Notes under the pieces: model-generated | Database searches by the model: none | Told to the model about the DNA's origin: nothing | Seen by the model: only the letters and a program-made list of their open reading frames with translations | Shown here: in pieces, positions 8,515 through 17,143 of the stretch | Layout: every line of letters begins with the position of its first letter | Position numbering within the stretch: the stretch's first letter is position 1 | Position numbers and translations under genes: made by a program | NCBI GenBank assembly: GCA_963810775.1 | Contig: CAWEOT010000015.1 | Span: 310,001-374,000 of the forward strand | DNA from: DATBVX01 sp963810775 | GTDB taxonomy: Bacteria > Pseudomonadota > Gammaproteobacteria > Steroidobacterales > Steroidobacteraceae | Direction of reading: 5' to 3' | Length of the DNA stretch: 64,000 nt

Positions 8515-9275
8515 GACTGCTCCTCGGAGCTGATCCTGTAGCGGCCTGTGATCATCGAGCGCAGGTTGTTCCAGAATCCCGTGACGATGACCTGGAACAC
8601 ATGGATCAGGACGAACAACACCAGGGTCCAGGCGACGATGAAATGCAGGGTACGCGCGGACTGGCGGCCACCCAGAAAATCCACCCACCCAGGCAGCACC
8701 GAATTGAGCCATGGCGACATCGCCCAGCCGGTCAGGAGAACCAGCGGAAAGAGTCCGAAGATCAGGAGCAGATAGGAAAGCTTCTGCAGCACGTTGTAGC
8801 GCCTGGCCGCTTCGCCGTGTGGATGACGCAGGCGCAGGTGATCCTTGAAGGAACGCCAGATGCCGCGCCAGTCATCGCGCGTCGGTTTCAGATCACGCTC
8901 GACGTGGCGGCTCGCGATGCTGTGCGCGAGATACACGATGCCATTGATCACGAACAGCCACGCGAAGAAGAAATGCCAGCGGCGTCCCATGGCGAGCCAC
9001 TGCCCGCTGGGAACCGTGATCCAGGACGGGAACTTGTTCGCGGCTTCGATAATGGCGGGCTCACCGGTTTCAGAGGACTTGCCCCACGGGAACCCTTTCG
9101 TGACTTCGAAAATGGCGGGCTTACCGGTGTAGGAGGACTTGCCCCAGTAGAGTGCCGGATGTTCGTTGAAGATCTGCAGCCCGCTCATCAGCAGAGCCAC
9201 CAGGGCGATCACGTTGATCCAGTGCGTGATGCGCACCAGCAGGCTGTGACGGCGGTAGAGATAGCTCTGTGCCAT
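8511..9275 (-). CDS. Cytochrome b/b6 domain membrane subunit with duplicated loop
   Basis: A 254-residue di-heme-type cytochrome b of the Ni/Fe-hydrogenase/thiosulfate-reductase b561 family with about four membrane segments: near residues 15-35, 100-120, 165-190 and 205-235. Histidines expected to ligate heme lie in RITHWINVIAL, MGRRWHFFFAW, ARTLHFIVAW and VLIHVFQV. The loop after the first segment contains two adjacent 20-residue copies, WGKSSYTGKPAIFEVTKGFP and WGKSSETGEPAIIEAANKFP, encoded by a 60-base tandem duplication. It is the first gene of a pair with the molybdopterin enzyme and overlaps its start by four bases. It probably links the quinone pool to that periplasmic enzyme. Confidence 0.9.
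   Translation of the reverse strand: MAQSYLYRRHSLLVRITHWINVIALVALLMSGLQIFNEHPALYWGKSSYTGKPAIFEVTKGFPWGKSSETGEPAIIEAANKFPSWITVPSGQWLAMGRRWHFFFAWLFVINGIVYLAHSIASRHVERDLKPTRDDWRGIWRSFKDHLRLRHPHGEAARRYNVLQKLSYLLLIFGLFPLVLLTGWAMSPWLNSVLPGWVDFLGGRQSARTLHFIVAWTLVLFVLIHVFQVIVTGFWNNLRSMITGRYRISSEEQS
9031..9150. repeat. 60-bp tandem duplication inside the cytochrome b gene
   Basis: Bases 9031-9090 and 9091-9150 align without gaps, 47 of 60 identical by eye; the ten-base core AATGGCGGGC recurs exactly 60 bases apart (9051 and 9111). It keeps frame and adds 20 residues to an extracytoplasmic or cytoplasmic loop. The divergence between copies shows it is not new. Confidence 0.88.
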
Positions 9276-9412
9276 GGGATGGTGTGTGGCCTTCGGCGGG
9301 GATTATCGCCACTGACCGGCGGCCCACCAACTGGTCGCACCCCCTTGGAGTGGATCCTACTGGGTAGGAGGCCTTCTCAAGCGCGGTTGCTGGTACATTC
9401 TCGAACCGGCGC

Positions 9413-9488
9413 GCCCCCGTAGCTCAGTGGATAGAGCGACCGCCTCCTAAGCGGTAGGTCGTCGGTTCAACTCCGGCCGGGGGCGCCA
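9413..9488 (+). tRNA. tRNA-Arg (anticodon CCT)
   Basis: A complete 76-base cloverleaf: acceptor GCCCCCG pairs with CGGGGGC, D arm GCTC/GAGC, anticodon arm ACCGC-CTCCTAA-GCGGT, T stem GTCGG/CCGGC with loop TTCAACT, discriminator G, and encoded CCA. The anticodon CCT reads AGG. Its 3' end is followed 67 bases later by an orphan gene, the usual side for integrated elements, but no repeated copy of the tRNA end was found nearby. Confidence 0.96.
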
Positions 9489-9555
9489 TCGTTGGCGAGT
9501 CTGATGGCGAGAAAGCCGGCGCAGCACCCATCGACACTGTGATATATCGGGAACG

Positions 9556-10266
9556 ATGAACGCCAAGTCGCTCAAGGGCCGCTTCAGGCCGCTAAGAGTG
9601 CCACGGGAAGTTCCGGACTCCCTTTCGGTCAAGGAGGAGAGGCGGCTGCGGCAACTGTTCGAGGAGGCGAACCGAAGCCTCGAGCGGGCGAGCAGCGGGG
9701 AATCGCTACGCGAGTACATCGGCAGGATCGAAGAGCTGGCGCGCGGCATTTTCACTGCGGCAAACATGAGTCCTGACCCCATTGCAATGCGCTGTGCGCA
9801 AATTGTCAGCGAACACGAGGATATAGGAGCAAACGGCTCAGGGATCGCACCCGAAGGCATGCCCAAGCCGCTAGAGCGAAGCGCCATTTCGGAATTCGTG
9901 TACGGGGCCGCACGCGTCCTGCTCAGAGTCAACATGCTCAAAGTCACGATCGCCCAGCCGACGATCAATCCGTGGATATTGGCGGCGGACTGCATGCGTG
10001 TTGAAGAGGCGCACCAGCAATTGATCTCCGCCGGAGCATATGACGGAGGAGACTCAACCCGGACGGCGCGGCAGGCCAGGGAAGAAGAAGCGAGAAGAAG
10101 ACAGGACAGAATGCGCGCCTGGATAGACGCAAATGGCCGATTCCCCACCAACGACAAGGTCACCCGCGGGATACTCGAATATAAGAACGCGGATAAGGAA
10201 TCGGCACGCAAGCAGTTCAGTCGAGACCTGAACGCTGTGCACGCAACCTTTAAGCTGCGTAAATAG
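9556..10266 (+). CDS. Hypothetical protein downstream of tRNA-Arg
   Basis: A 236-residue soluble protein that I do not recognise. It has no signal peptide or membrane segment. Helical, Arg/Glu-rich stretches lie at about residues 25-65 (KEERRLRQLFEEANRSLERA) and 165-190 (ARQAREEEARRRQDRMRAW). The C-terminus (AWIDANGRFPTNDKVTRGIL...SARKQFSRDLNAVHATFKLRK) looks like a small helix-turn-helix or DNA-contacting tail, a guess only. Its base composition is somewhat less GC-rich than the flanking genes and it sits just downstream of a tRNA gene, both mild signs of acquisition. Confidence 0.6.
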   Translation: MNAKSLKGRFRPLRVPREVPDSLSVKEERRLRQLFEEANRSLERASSGESLREYIGRIEELARGIFTAANMSPDPIAMRCAQIVSEHEDIGANGSGIAPEGMPKPLERSAISEFVYGAARVLLRVNMLKVTIAQPTINPWILAADCMRVEEAHQQLISAGAYDGGDSTRTARQAREEEARRRQDRMRAWIDANGRFPTNDKVTRGILEYKNADKESARKQFSRDLNAVHATFKLRK

Positions 10267-10399
10267 CCAAATCACATCGGCGAGGGGCCTGTTTCGCCGG
10301 CATCGCCCCGTCTCCACAAAAGCATCAACTATTGATCAGGATTTCCAAGGTCGCTGAGGCCTAGCTTCGCCACTCGTACTGGTTCGGGAGATCCGCATC

Positions 10400-11608
10400 A
10401 TGTCCGGGAAGCCACGCGCCTTGGGTGTCGCAATCCTTCTGTGGGCCACGGCCGTATTGGCCGACGCCGATCTGGAAGTCCAAAAGAGCGTCGATACATC
10501 GACTCCGTCGGCTGGTCAGCCGGTTGAGTTCACCGTGCGCATACGCAATATCGGTGCCGACGCGGCGCCTGATGTGCATGTGCACGATCTCCTTCCGCCG
10601 GAGCTAAGGATTCCCGTCGGAATGGCGGCATTCACCAGCAGCGGGGCGTACGACTCCGTAAGCGGCGACTGGATGGTCGGCGATCTGAACGCCGGTGCTG
10701 ACGCGACCTTGGTCGTTCCGGCGGTTGTTGCCACGGCAACACCTCCGGGTTGCATCGTCAACACGGCCGAGGTCGTTGGCAGTGCGGATCAGAACCGGAG
10801 TAACAACCGCGCTTCAGCTGGAATACACCAGCCTCCCGTCGAGCGTTGCATCGACCTTGCCGTGGGGTTCTCGGCCCCGTTGTTTTTCGGCTTCCTTTCC
10901 TGTGGTGACCAGCAATATGACACGGTCGTTGATGTGACCAATTCGGGGCCGGATACGGCGCTTGGTGTGACCGTCGAACTGAACCAATTCCCGAACCTGG
11001 TAAGGAATCTTGGCTTCACCGGTGTCCTGGTGCGCAATCCGGGGTTCACCGGGGCGACCTGCACCGCAAACCTTTGCGTCATCGAGACGCTCGGCCCCGG
11101 CGAGACGATCCGGTTGAGCGCGTCATCCGACAGTTTTCGCGTAACCAGTGCGCGGACACACACGCTGACGCTCACCGTTTCAGCTGCGGACCCAGACTAT
11201 GCCCCAGATGACAATCAGCTCAGCCGCAATGCGGACATTCCGGTGTTCCAGGAGTGCGACTTTGGAGTTGGAGATGTAGGTGTTCCGGCAGGCTGCTTCA
11301 TAGCGACGGCTGCGTATGGCTCGTCGCTGGAGAGGCACGTCATGACGCTGCGACAGTTCCGCGATCGCGTTCTTCTTCAAAGCACCGCTGGCCGGAATCT
11401 CGTGCAAGTCTACTACCGCTATTCGCCGCCACTGGCGCGGCTGATCGCCAGGCACGAGGCTCTGCGTGCGGTGACGCGCGTCTTCCTGACGCCGATCGTC
11501 TTCGCGATCGCCTATCCCTATCCGATGCTGGCAATCCTGGTGCTGAGCCTGCTGTTGCTCATGGTGCTGCGCCGCTCGCTCGCTCGATATTCAACGCGAT
11601 CCGGTTGA
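10400..11608 (+). CDS. Secreted DUF11-repeat protein with C-terminal CFI-box and membrane anchor
   Basis: A 402-residue exported protein. A signal peptide (about residues 1-21) is followed by two immunoglobulin-like DUF11 domains (about 24-140, with DLEVQKSVDTSTPSAGQPVEF and VHDLLPPELRI, and 150-290). Then comes the motif CFIATAAYGSSLERHV (about 300) and the extension LRQFRDRVLLQSTAGRNLV...YYRYSPPLARLIARHE, ending in a hydrophobic helix and basic tail. This arrangement is the CFI-box C-terminal sorting-type region of many Gram-negative surface proteins; its processing enzyme is not known to me. GGGAG lies ten bases before the ATG. The paired cysteines in the second domain could form disulfides. 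It probably acts at the cell surface; the ligand is unknown. Confidence 0.8.
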   Translation: MSGKPRALGVAILLWATAVLADADLEVQKSVDTSTPSAGQPVEFTVRIRNIGADAAPDVHVHDLLPPELRIPVGMAAFTSSGAYDSVSGDWMVGDLNAGADATLVVPAVVATATPPGCIVNTAEVVGSADQNRSNNRASAGIHQPPVERCIDLAVGFSAPLFFGFLSCGDQQYDTVVDVTNSGPDTALGVTVELNQFPNLVRNLGFTGVLVRNPGFTGATCTANLCVIETLGPGETIRLSASSDSFRVTSARTHTLTLTVSAADPDYAPDDNQLSRNADIPVFQECDFGVGDVGVPAGCFIATAAYGSSLERHVMTLRQFRDRVLLQSTAGRNLVQVYYRYSPPLARLIARHEALRAVTRVFLTPIVFAIAYPYPMLAILVLSLLLLMVLRRSLARYSTRSG

Positions 11609-12232
11609 GGTCCGCTCCTTGGTTTGTTCCAGGCGGTCGATCAGGCTGTCCAAACTGGTGGCGCGAATCTCTGCGCCCAAATCAGTGCGATAAGTACGCA
11701 CGTACGACACGCCCTCGGCGATCACATCCAGGATCCTCCAGCCTGCTGCCCCGTGCCGCATGTAGTAGTCCACGTGGTATTGGCTGCCATCCGTGAGCTT
11801 CATCAAGGTGTGCACGCGCGTGGTCTCGTCCGGCGGCGCTTCCGGCGGCAGTACAGTAATCGTGTCGTAGCGAAATTCGAGCAAGGCGTGGCCATAGGAT
11901 GCGATCAGAAAGTGGTAGAAGGCCGCCACAAAACGCTTGCGTTGCTCCGGGGTCGCCTGTGTCCAATGCTGTTGCAGGATGAGCCGGCACGCGCCTTCGA
12001 AATCGAACTGCGGGCGTAGCAGCTCGTCAATCAGAGCGTGCAGCTTGCGGCTGTCCTTGGTGAGCTCCTCGTGTCGCTCGGCGATCGCTTTGGCGGTTGC
12101 CGCCGCCGCCGCGGCAATGGTCTGCTCCGGGGACTGCTCGTCGCCAGGTAGTCGTGACGTCAATAGCAGTCCGACGATGCCGAGCGCCGCCAGATGTCGG
12201 CGCCGGAGCCTCCTCGCATCACTGGCATTCAA
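11591..12232 (-). CDS. MlaC-like phospholipid-binding protein
   Basis: A protein of about 213 residues of the MlaC/Ttg2D family, periplasmic carriers that shuttle phospholipids between the outer membrane and the Mla ABC transporter. Family features are ALIDELLRPQFDFEGACRLIL near the N-terminus, HWTQATPEQRKRFVAAFYHFLIASYGHAL in the middle, and YHVDYYMRHGAAGWRILDVIAEGVSYVRTYR near the C-terminus. A short hydrophobic signal (LAALGIVGLLLTSRLPG) precedes the domain. The start is uncertain: TTG at 12232 fits the signal, whereas the open frame reaches an ATG at 12292 inside the upstream gene. No other mla gene is nearby. It converges with the DUF11 protein gene, the tails overlapping by 18 bases. 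Confidence 0.8.
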   Translation of the reverse strand: MNASDARRLRRRHLAALGIVGLLLTSRLPGDEQSPEQTIAAAAAATAKAIAERHEELTKDSRKLHALIDELLRPQFDFEGACRLILQQHWTQATPEQRKRFVAAFYHFLIASYGHALLEFRYDTITVLPPEAPPDETTRVHTLMKLTDGSQYHVDYYMRHGAAGWRILDVIAEGVSYVRTYRTDLGAEIRATSLDSLIDRLEQTKERTSTGSR

Positions 12233-14160
12233 TGTTTTTTCCGTCCCGCCGGCACATGGGCGGCCAGCCAAACCGGTCCCAATAGCGATCAAGACCGAGT
12301 GAGCCGACCAGCTCGCCGAAGTGCGGATGCTGACGCAGCGTCATCGCTTCACGCGCGAAAATGAACTCGACGTCGAATTCTCCGTGCTCCGCGAGGAGTT
12401 GATATGCGACTCGCATGGCGCGATCGCCTTCGCCGAGATAGAGCCATGCACCGAATTGATAGCGCAGTGAAATCGCGTGCTGATCCGCTGCGCGCGCGAC
12501 AGCCGCAACAGCCGCCGGCCGCCTGGTGGGATCCTCGAGTGCCGCCAGAAACGGGTCGATCCAGTCCTGCGCTCCGGCGAAGAGTCTTTGCAGGCCGATC
12601 AGGATTTCCCGAGCCTGTGCAAACTCGTGTAGACGCAGCAACAGCACTACATACGCCTCGGGGTTGGCGGTAGAAGCCATGCCAAGCTCTTTTGCTAGCT
12701 CGAACTGCTGGCGTGCGCGCTCATCATCGTTGGTCCACAGGTACGCCACAGCGAGCCGGTCGTTGACTACCGGCGAGAGCACGTCCATTGCCCTGGCGAG
12801 TTGCGCATGATTCAGTGATTCCCGCGCGTTGCCGACAGCGGCAAGCAGCTGCGAATACCATTGCTGCAGGTTTGAATCGCCCGGCTGCCTGGCAATGGCA
12901 CTGCGATAGGCTTCTTCAGCCTCGATCCATTGCCAGCGTCCGTAATGAATGAAGGCGAGTGTGTCTTGAGCAGCCTCGCGCACCGCCGGATTTGCCGCCG
13001 CGCCTCGCTCGACAGTTGCGATCGCGAGGTCGAACATCTCCTCCTTATCCTCGTATGAGTAATAGGGAAGCAGTGCATATGCCCGGGCGAGATCGCAGTA
13101 GGCATCGACATACGCGGGATCGAGATCAAGGGCCTGTTTGAACAGCGCGATGCTGCGACGGATAGGCGCTTCATCGCGCCGCTTCAGATGGTAACGGCCG
13201 CGCAGTAGCAGCTCGTAAGCGGACATGACACGGGTGGGCGGTGCGGTACTGATCGGCGCTGGCGATGCCGCGAGGCGCGGGGCGAGTTGCCCCACGATGG
13301 CATTCGCGATCTCGTCCTGCACCGCGAAAACCTCTCCAAGCCGGGTGTCAAATTGGTGCGACCAGACGTGAAATCCTTTGGCGGCCTCGACCAGTTGCGC
13401 GGCGATGCGCACGCGCTCGCCGTCCTTGCGGACGCTGCCCTCGAGGACATAGCCAACGCCAAGCCGGCTGGCAATGGCGCGAACGTCCTCACGATTGTCC
13501 TTGAAGGAAAATGCCGAGGTGCGAGCCGCGACGCGTAGACCAGGAACCTGCGCGAGCCGGTCGATCAATTCCTCGGTGAGGCCGTCGCTGAAGTACTCAC
13601 TACCCGGGATCGCCGCTCAGGTTGACGAATGGCAGGACTGCGATGGCGACTTGTCCCGGCTGCGGCCTGGGCGGTGCGGGCTTGAAGAAATGCAGTGCAC
13701 TCCAGGCAAGCGCGACGACAAGAACGCTGATGCCGCCGTAGAGCAGAGCGCGCCCCAGGCGTGGCGCGGATGCGTCTACCGAAGTGGGCCGCTCAGGTGT
13801 GGGCGGTACCGCGACGGCACCGTTGCCGGTGTCGAGGGGCAGCACCATTCGATAGCCGAGCTTCGGAACCGTCTGGATGTAGCGAGGTTCGCGGGCACTG
13901 TCGCCAAGTTGAGTGCGGAGGATGGAGATGCAGCGCGAGAGCACTTCGTCGGAAACCACTCGCCCATGCCAGACACGCTCGATGAACTGCTCGCGCGTCA
14001 CGACCTCGCCGGCGTGCTCGACCAGGTAAACGAGCACATCCATGACCTTTGGTTCGAGGTGCAGCGTGCCGTCCGGACCCGTCAATGTTCGGTGCGTCGG
14101 CCGGACGAACCACGGCCCGAGCTGGAAACCCGCCTCGCCAGTCACGGTCGATTTCCCCAA
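12219..14160 (-). pseudogene. Frameshifted CadC-like winged-helix/TolB-like/TPR transcriptional regulator
   Basis: Two frames make one protein of about 646 residues. The first (14160-13600) has an OmpR/CadC-type winged helix (LEPKVMDVLVYLVEHAGEVV...VLSRCISILRTQLGD...YIQTVPKLGYRMV), a Pro-rich linker, a membrane segment (LLYGGISVLVVALAWSALHF), and the start of a TolB-like domain, VAIAVLPFVNLSGDPG, then a stop. The second resumes the domain with YFSDGLTEELIDRLAQVPGLRV and continues through VLEGSVRKDGERVRIAAQLV to tetratricopeptide repeats. One extra base in CCCGGG (13602-13607) explains the break: its removal restores DPGSEYFSDGL. Intact relatives are membrane-spanning regulators with cytoplasmic DNA-binding and periplasmic sensing parts. 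It is either decayed or a base-call error. Confidence 0.82.
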
Positions 14161-14303
14161 CCGCTAACGCCCTTTAAGTAGCAGATTCATGATCTGAGGT
14201 CATCAGACAATTGCTCGCCTACTCGTTTATCCAGCACCGGTGCGAAGGCATGCTCCTCCACGACAGATCATGAAGTGCGAATCGTTTGCTTAAGGAGCGG
14301 AAC

Positions 14304-14486
14304 GTGAGTTGGCGAAAGTTAGGTTCCAGATTGTTGCGGTCCGATGGCGTTCTGTTTTTGCCCCCTTCGGCCAAGACTGTTTCGAAGGAGGAAATCGAAG
14401 CGCTGGAAGCCAAGCGCACCCAGCGCCTGCGCGAGCTCGGCAACTGGCGGCCGTCCAGCGGCTGGCATATCGAGCCTGCGGCTTAG
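14304..14486 (+). CDS. Small hypothetical protein, 60 residues
   Basis: Starts at GTG 14304, with AAGGAG seven bases upstream (an ATG at 14286 in the same frame lacks a site). The product is basic at its N-terminus (MSWRKLGSRLLRSDGVLFLP) with a helical middle (SKEEIEALEAKRTQRLRELG). I recognise no domain. The strong ribosome site and the sensible amino-acid make-up favour a real gene. It converges with the broken ceramidase-like gene, whose repaired stop falls at about 14483. Confidence 0.5.
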   Translation: MSWRKLGSRLLRSDGVLFLPPSAKTVSKEEIEALEAKRTQRLRELGNWRPSSGWHIEPAA

Positions 14487-15302
14487 CGCTCGGTCGCACC
14501 GCCGTCACTCGGGCGTGCGAGGAGCAGGTCTGCGCTGTCGCTGCTGCGACGACTGGCGCGCGCAACCAAAGCATGCAACACACGATCAAGCCTGCGAGCC
14601 CAGCCACGAGGTGTTTGAGCGTGTGTCCGCTAACGAGTCCGCCAGCGGCCAGGATTTGCCGATCGAATGTTTCCAGGAGCTTGGCGGCGACGTATACGGC
14701 GAATATCGCGTAGATCGTCCCGGCGCGCGTGTAGCGCGATGGAAACAGGACTGCGATGAAGAGCAGGATCACGGCGGAATAACCTTGCAGTATTCCGTAC
14801 GGAAGTACGTTGCCCACTCCAGCCCTTTCGGTGCTGCGCCAGTAGATCACCGAGGCCGCGCCGACGAGCAGCATCGGCACAAGCAAAGCGAGGCCGGCGC
14901 GCACACTGATGCGATCGACCACCTGAGCTGCAATGAGCGACATGAACGCGATCGTCATCGGCAGGCGATCCCAGAAGAGCCGCTCGTTGTCAGGCGCCAG
15001 ATGGTAGTAGCTCGACCCGAGCGCAGTCAGCGTCACGCCAACAAAGAAAATCGCATAGGGCCAGCGCTCACGCGGGGACTCGAATCGCGTGCCCGGGTAG
15101 AGCGTCACGACTCAGGCCAATCACCCCGCCAATCAGGAATGCGAGGTTGGAAGCCACGTCCAGGAAATTGGGGATTCCGAGGAGCGTGCGCCGATCGGCG
15201 AAGTCGTGGTACGAGAGGGGTTGCGCCATCGGCGGCAGCAACAACGCCGCAGCGAGGCAGAGGAGGGTGAAACCCTGCAACGAACCAGGTCCGCGCGATC
15301 AT
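14483..15302 (-). pseudogene. Frameshifted ceramidase-like multi-spanning membrane protein
   Basis: Several frames assemble into one hydrophobic protein of about 270 residues. The N-terminus MIARTWFVAGF starts at ATG 15302. It is followed, after removing one base in the GGGTTT run near 15270, by TLLCLAAALLLPP, then DRRTLLGIPNFLDVASNLAFLIGGVIGL. A second extra base near 15090-15112 leads into the main frame: RFESPRERWPYAIFFVGVTL, SSYYHLAPDNERLFWDRLPM, and later FETFDRQILAAGGLVSGHTLKHLVAGLAG. The paired motifs with conserved His and Asp (SSYYHLAPD, SGHTLKH) are those of the alkaline-ceramidase/PAQR-like hydrolase superfamily, so it may be a zinc membrane amidase. Removing one more base near 14550 would give a natural stop at 14483; unrepaired, the frame runs to 14290. 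Confidence 0.7.
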
Positions 15303-15355
15303 CGCTGCGTGCCTTCGATCGGTTTCAATCGCACGGGCGGAGCCTTGCGTGACAT

Positions 15356-17131
15356 CTACGTAAGCCGCGAGAGAATCTCCTGGAATCGCGGATTCTCGTG
15401 CAGGGGCGCGAGGTCATTGTCATTGAGGATCCAGTCGCGATTGCCGCGGCCGGTACCGACGGCGCGATCGAGAAAATCCAGTGCACGCTCGTACTCACCG
15501 CCCAATGCTGCCGTACATGCCGCCGTATATAGCGTCCCATAGTCATTCGGGCGCAACGAGAGTGCACGGTCCAGGATGCGATTCGCTTCATCGCGTCGCC
15601 CGAGCAGCATGAGCACACCCGCGGCGTGATCGGATGCGTAGGCGTCGTCCGGCTCGAGCGCCAGGTGCCGTTCGATCGCTCGCCATGAGCGGTGCACGGC
15701 ACTCTGTTCCCCTTCGCGATCCTTCAGCGCCTGATATTCCTGGATTGCCAGCGTGATGGGCCGATAGTCATCGGGCCGGATCTCAAACGCCCGTTCGTAT
15801 TGTTTCGCCGCCTCAGCATGTTCGCCGCGACCGGCCCGGTACTTTCCAAACCAGTAATGCGCGTTGAAATCTCGAGGGTCGAGTGCAATGGCGCGTTCGA
15901 AGGCGCGCTCGGCTTCCGCCGCGTCGCCCACGAGCTGCAGGGCGTTGCCACGCGCAACGAACGCATCGCAGAGCCCCGGTGCAAGCTCGATGGCTCGCTC
16001 GCTCGCCGCGATTGCATCGGCCGGAGTAGCCCCGCCGGCATCCTGCCGGAGGCGCAACAATCGTGTGAGCACATCAGCGAGCCCGGCATGGGCATGCGCG
16101 AAGGCAGGGTCGAGGCGAATCGACTCGCGAAACAGCTCGACCGCGGCGCGCTGCTCCGTCTCCTTTTCCTTGTTCAGGAGCTGGCGGCCGCGCAGGTAGA
16201 AGTCATAGGCGGCGAAGTTGTGCGTACCCTGGCGGTTCAGACGTGACACATCTTCCGCCAACAGCTGAACACTGAGCGCTTCGACAATGTGACGCGCGAT
16301 CTGCTCCTGGACTGCAAAGATATCGGCCACCTTGCGGTCGAACGTCTGCGACCACAGGTGAAACCCGTCTGACACCTTGATGAGCTGCGCCGTGATGCGC
16401 ATCTGGTCGCCGGCCTTGCGCACGCTGCCTTCGAGAAACGACTGGACGTTGAGGAGCCTCCCGACCTCACGGCTGCCGACGGGCTTGTTCTTGAGTTGAA
16501 AGGACGCGGAGCGCGAGGCGACACGCAGGCCGTTCACCCCGCAGAGAGCATTGATGATTTCCTCGGCGATGCCGTCGCAGAAGTACTCCTGATCCTTCTC
16601 CGCACTCATATCGACGAAGGGAAGGATCGCAACCCGAGGTTGCGCGGACGCTGCGGTGCCCGCCGGGGTGCGCGGCGCCGCGGTGCGCGCGCCAATCACC
16701 CGGTCAAGGAGCAGGACGACGATCATGACTGCGAGCAATATCAGCATCGATTCGTCCGTTGGACGGTGAAACACCCACCGGTCCGCGAGCAAGGCAAGTA
16801 CTGCGAGCGCGATGATCACGAGGATGATGAGGTCGAGTCTGCGTACCAGGGAGGACAGGCCCCCTTTTGCTCGATCCACGAGCAGCTCCCGGGAGGGGCG
16901 GCGCTCGGAAAGCCAGGACCAGGTCAACACCAGGGGAAAGCCGGCCGCAAGGACGTAAATCAGCCAGGGCACGATGTGGTGCACTGACTCGAAAGTCTCC
17001 CCGACATCCGTCGCCACGGTCACGATGAGCCATGCAAGCCCGAGGTACGCGGCCGTGACGCGGAAGACGTTTCGTTGCTTCAGCTTTGTGAGGAACTTGA
17101 ACTCGAACGGGTCAAAGTTCTGGCCGCTCAC
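15356..17131 (-). CDS. Membrane protein with TolB-like domain and TPR repeats
   Basis: A 591-residue intact relative of the sensor half of the broken regulator 1.2 kb away. It lacks the winged helix. Instead the N-terminus holds about four membrane segments (residues 25-45, 52-74, 98-120, 128-146), followed by a TolB-like domain starting RVAILPFVDMSAEKDQEYFCDGIAEEIINAL and containing FLEGSVRKAGDQMRITAQLI. Several tetratricopeptide repeats follow (about 300-590, for example ALQLVGDAAEAERAFERAIA). Proteins of this kind are often labelled adenylate-cyclase-like, but no cyclase domain is present here. The likely role is protein-protein interaction or sensing; the partner is unknown. It starts 13 bases after the start side of the GST gene's end, on the same strand. 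Confidence 0.8.
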   Translation of the reverse strand: MSGQNFDPFEFKFLTKLKQRNVFRVTAAYLGLAWLIVTVATDVGETFESVHHIVPWLIYVLAAGFPLVLTWSWLSERRPSRELLVDRAKGGLSSLVRRLDLIILVIIALAVLALLADRWVFHRPTDESMLILLAVMIVVLLLDRVIGARTAAPRTPAGTAASAQPRVAILPFVDMSAEKDQEYFCDGIAEEIINALCGVNGLRVASRSASFQLKNKPVGSREVGRLLNVQSFLEGSVRKAGDQMRITAQLIKVSDGFHLWSQTFDRKVADIFAVQEQIARHIVEALSVQLLAEDVSRLNRQGTHNFAAYDFYLRGRQLLNKEKETEQRAAVELFRESIRLDPAFAHAHAGLADVLTRLLRLRQDAGGATPADAIAASERAIELAPGLCDAFVARGNALQLVGDAAEAERAFERAIALDPRDFNAHYWFGKYRAGRGEHAEAAKQYERAFEIRPDDYRPITLAIQEYQALKDREGEQSAVHRSWRAIERHLALEPDDAYASDHAAGVLMLLGRRDEANRILDRALSLRPNDYGTLYTAACTAALGGEYERALDFLDRAVGTGRGNRDWILNDNDLAPLHENPRFQEILSRLT

Positions 17132-17143
17132 CGGCTCACCTTC

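Noticed and set aside
14344..15270. + strand frame of 308 codons
   Set aside because: Antisense to the ceramidase-like membrane protein; composition and motifs are those of a complementary-strand artefact.
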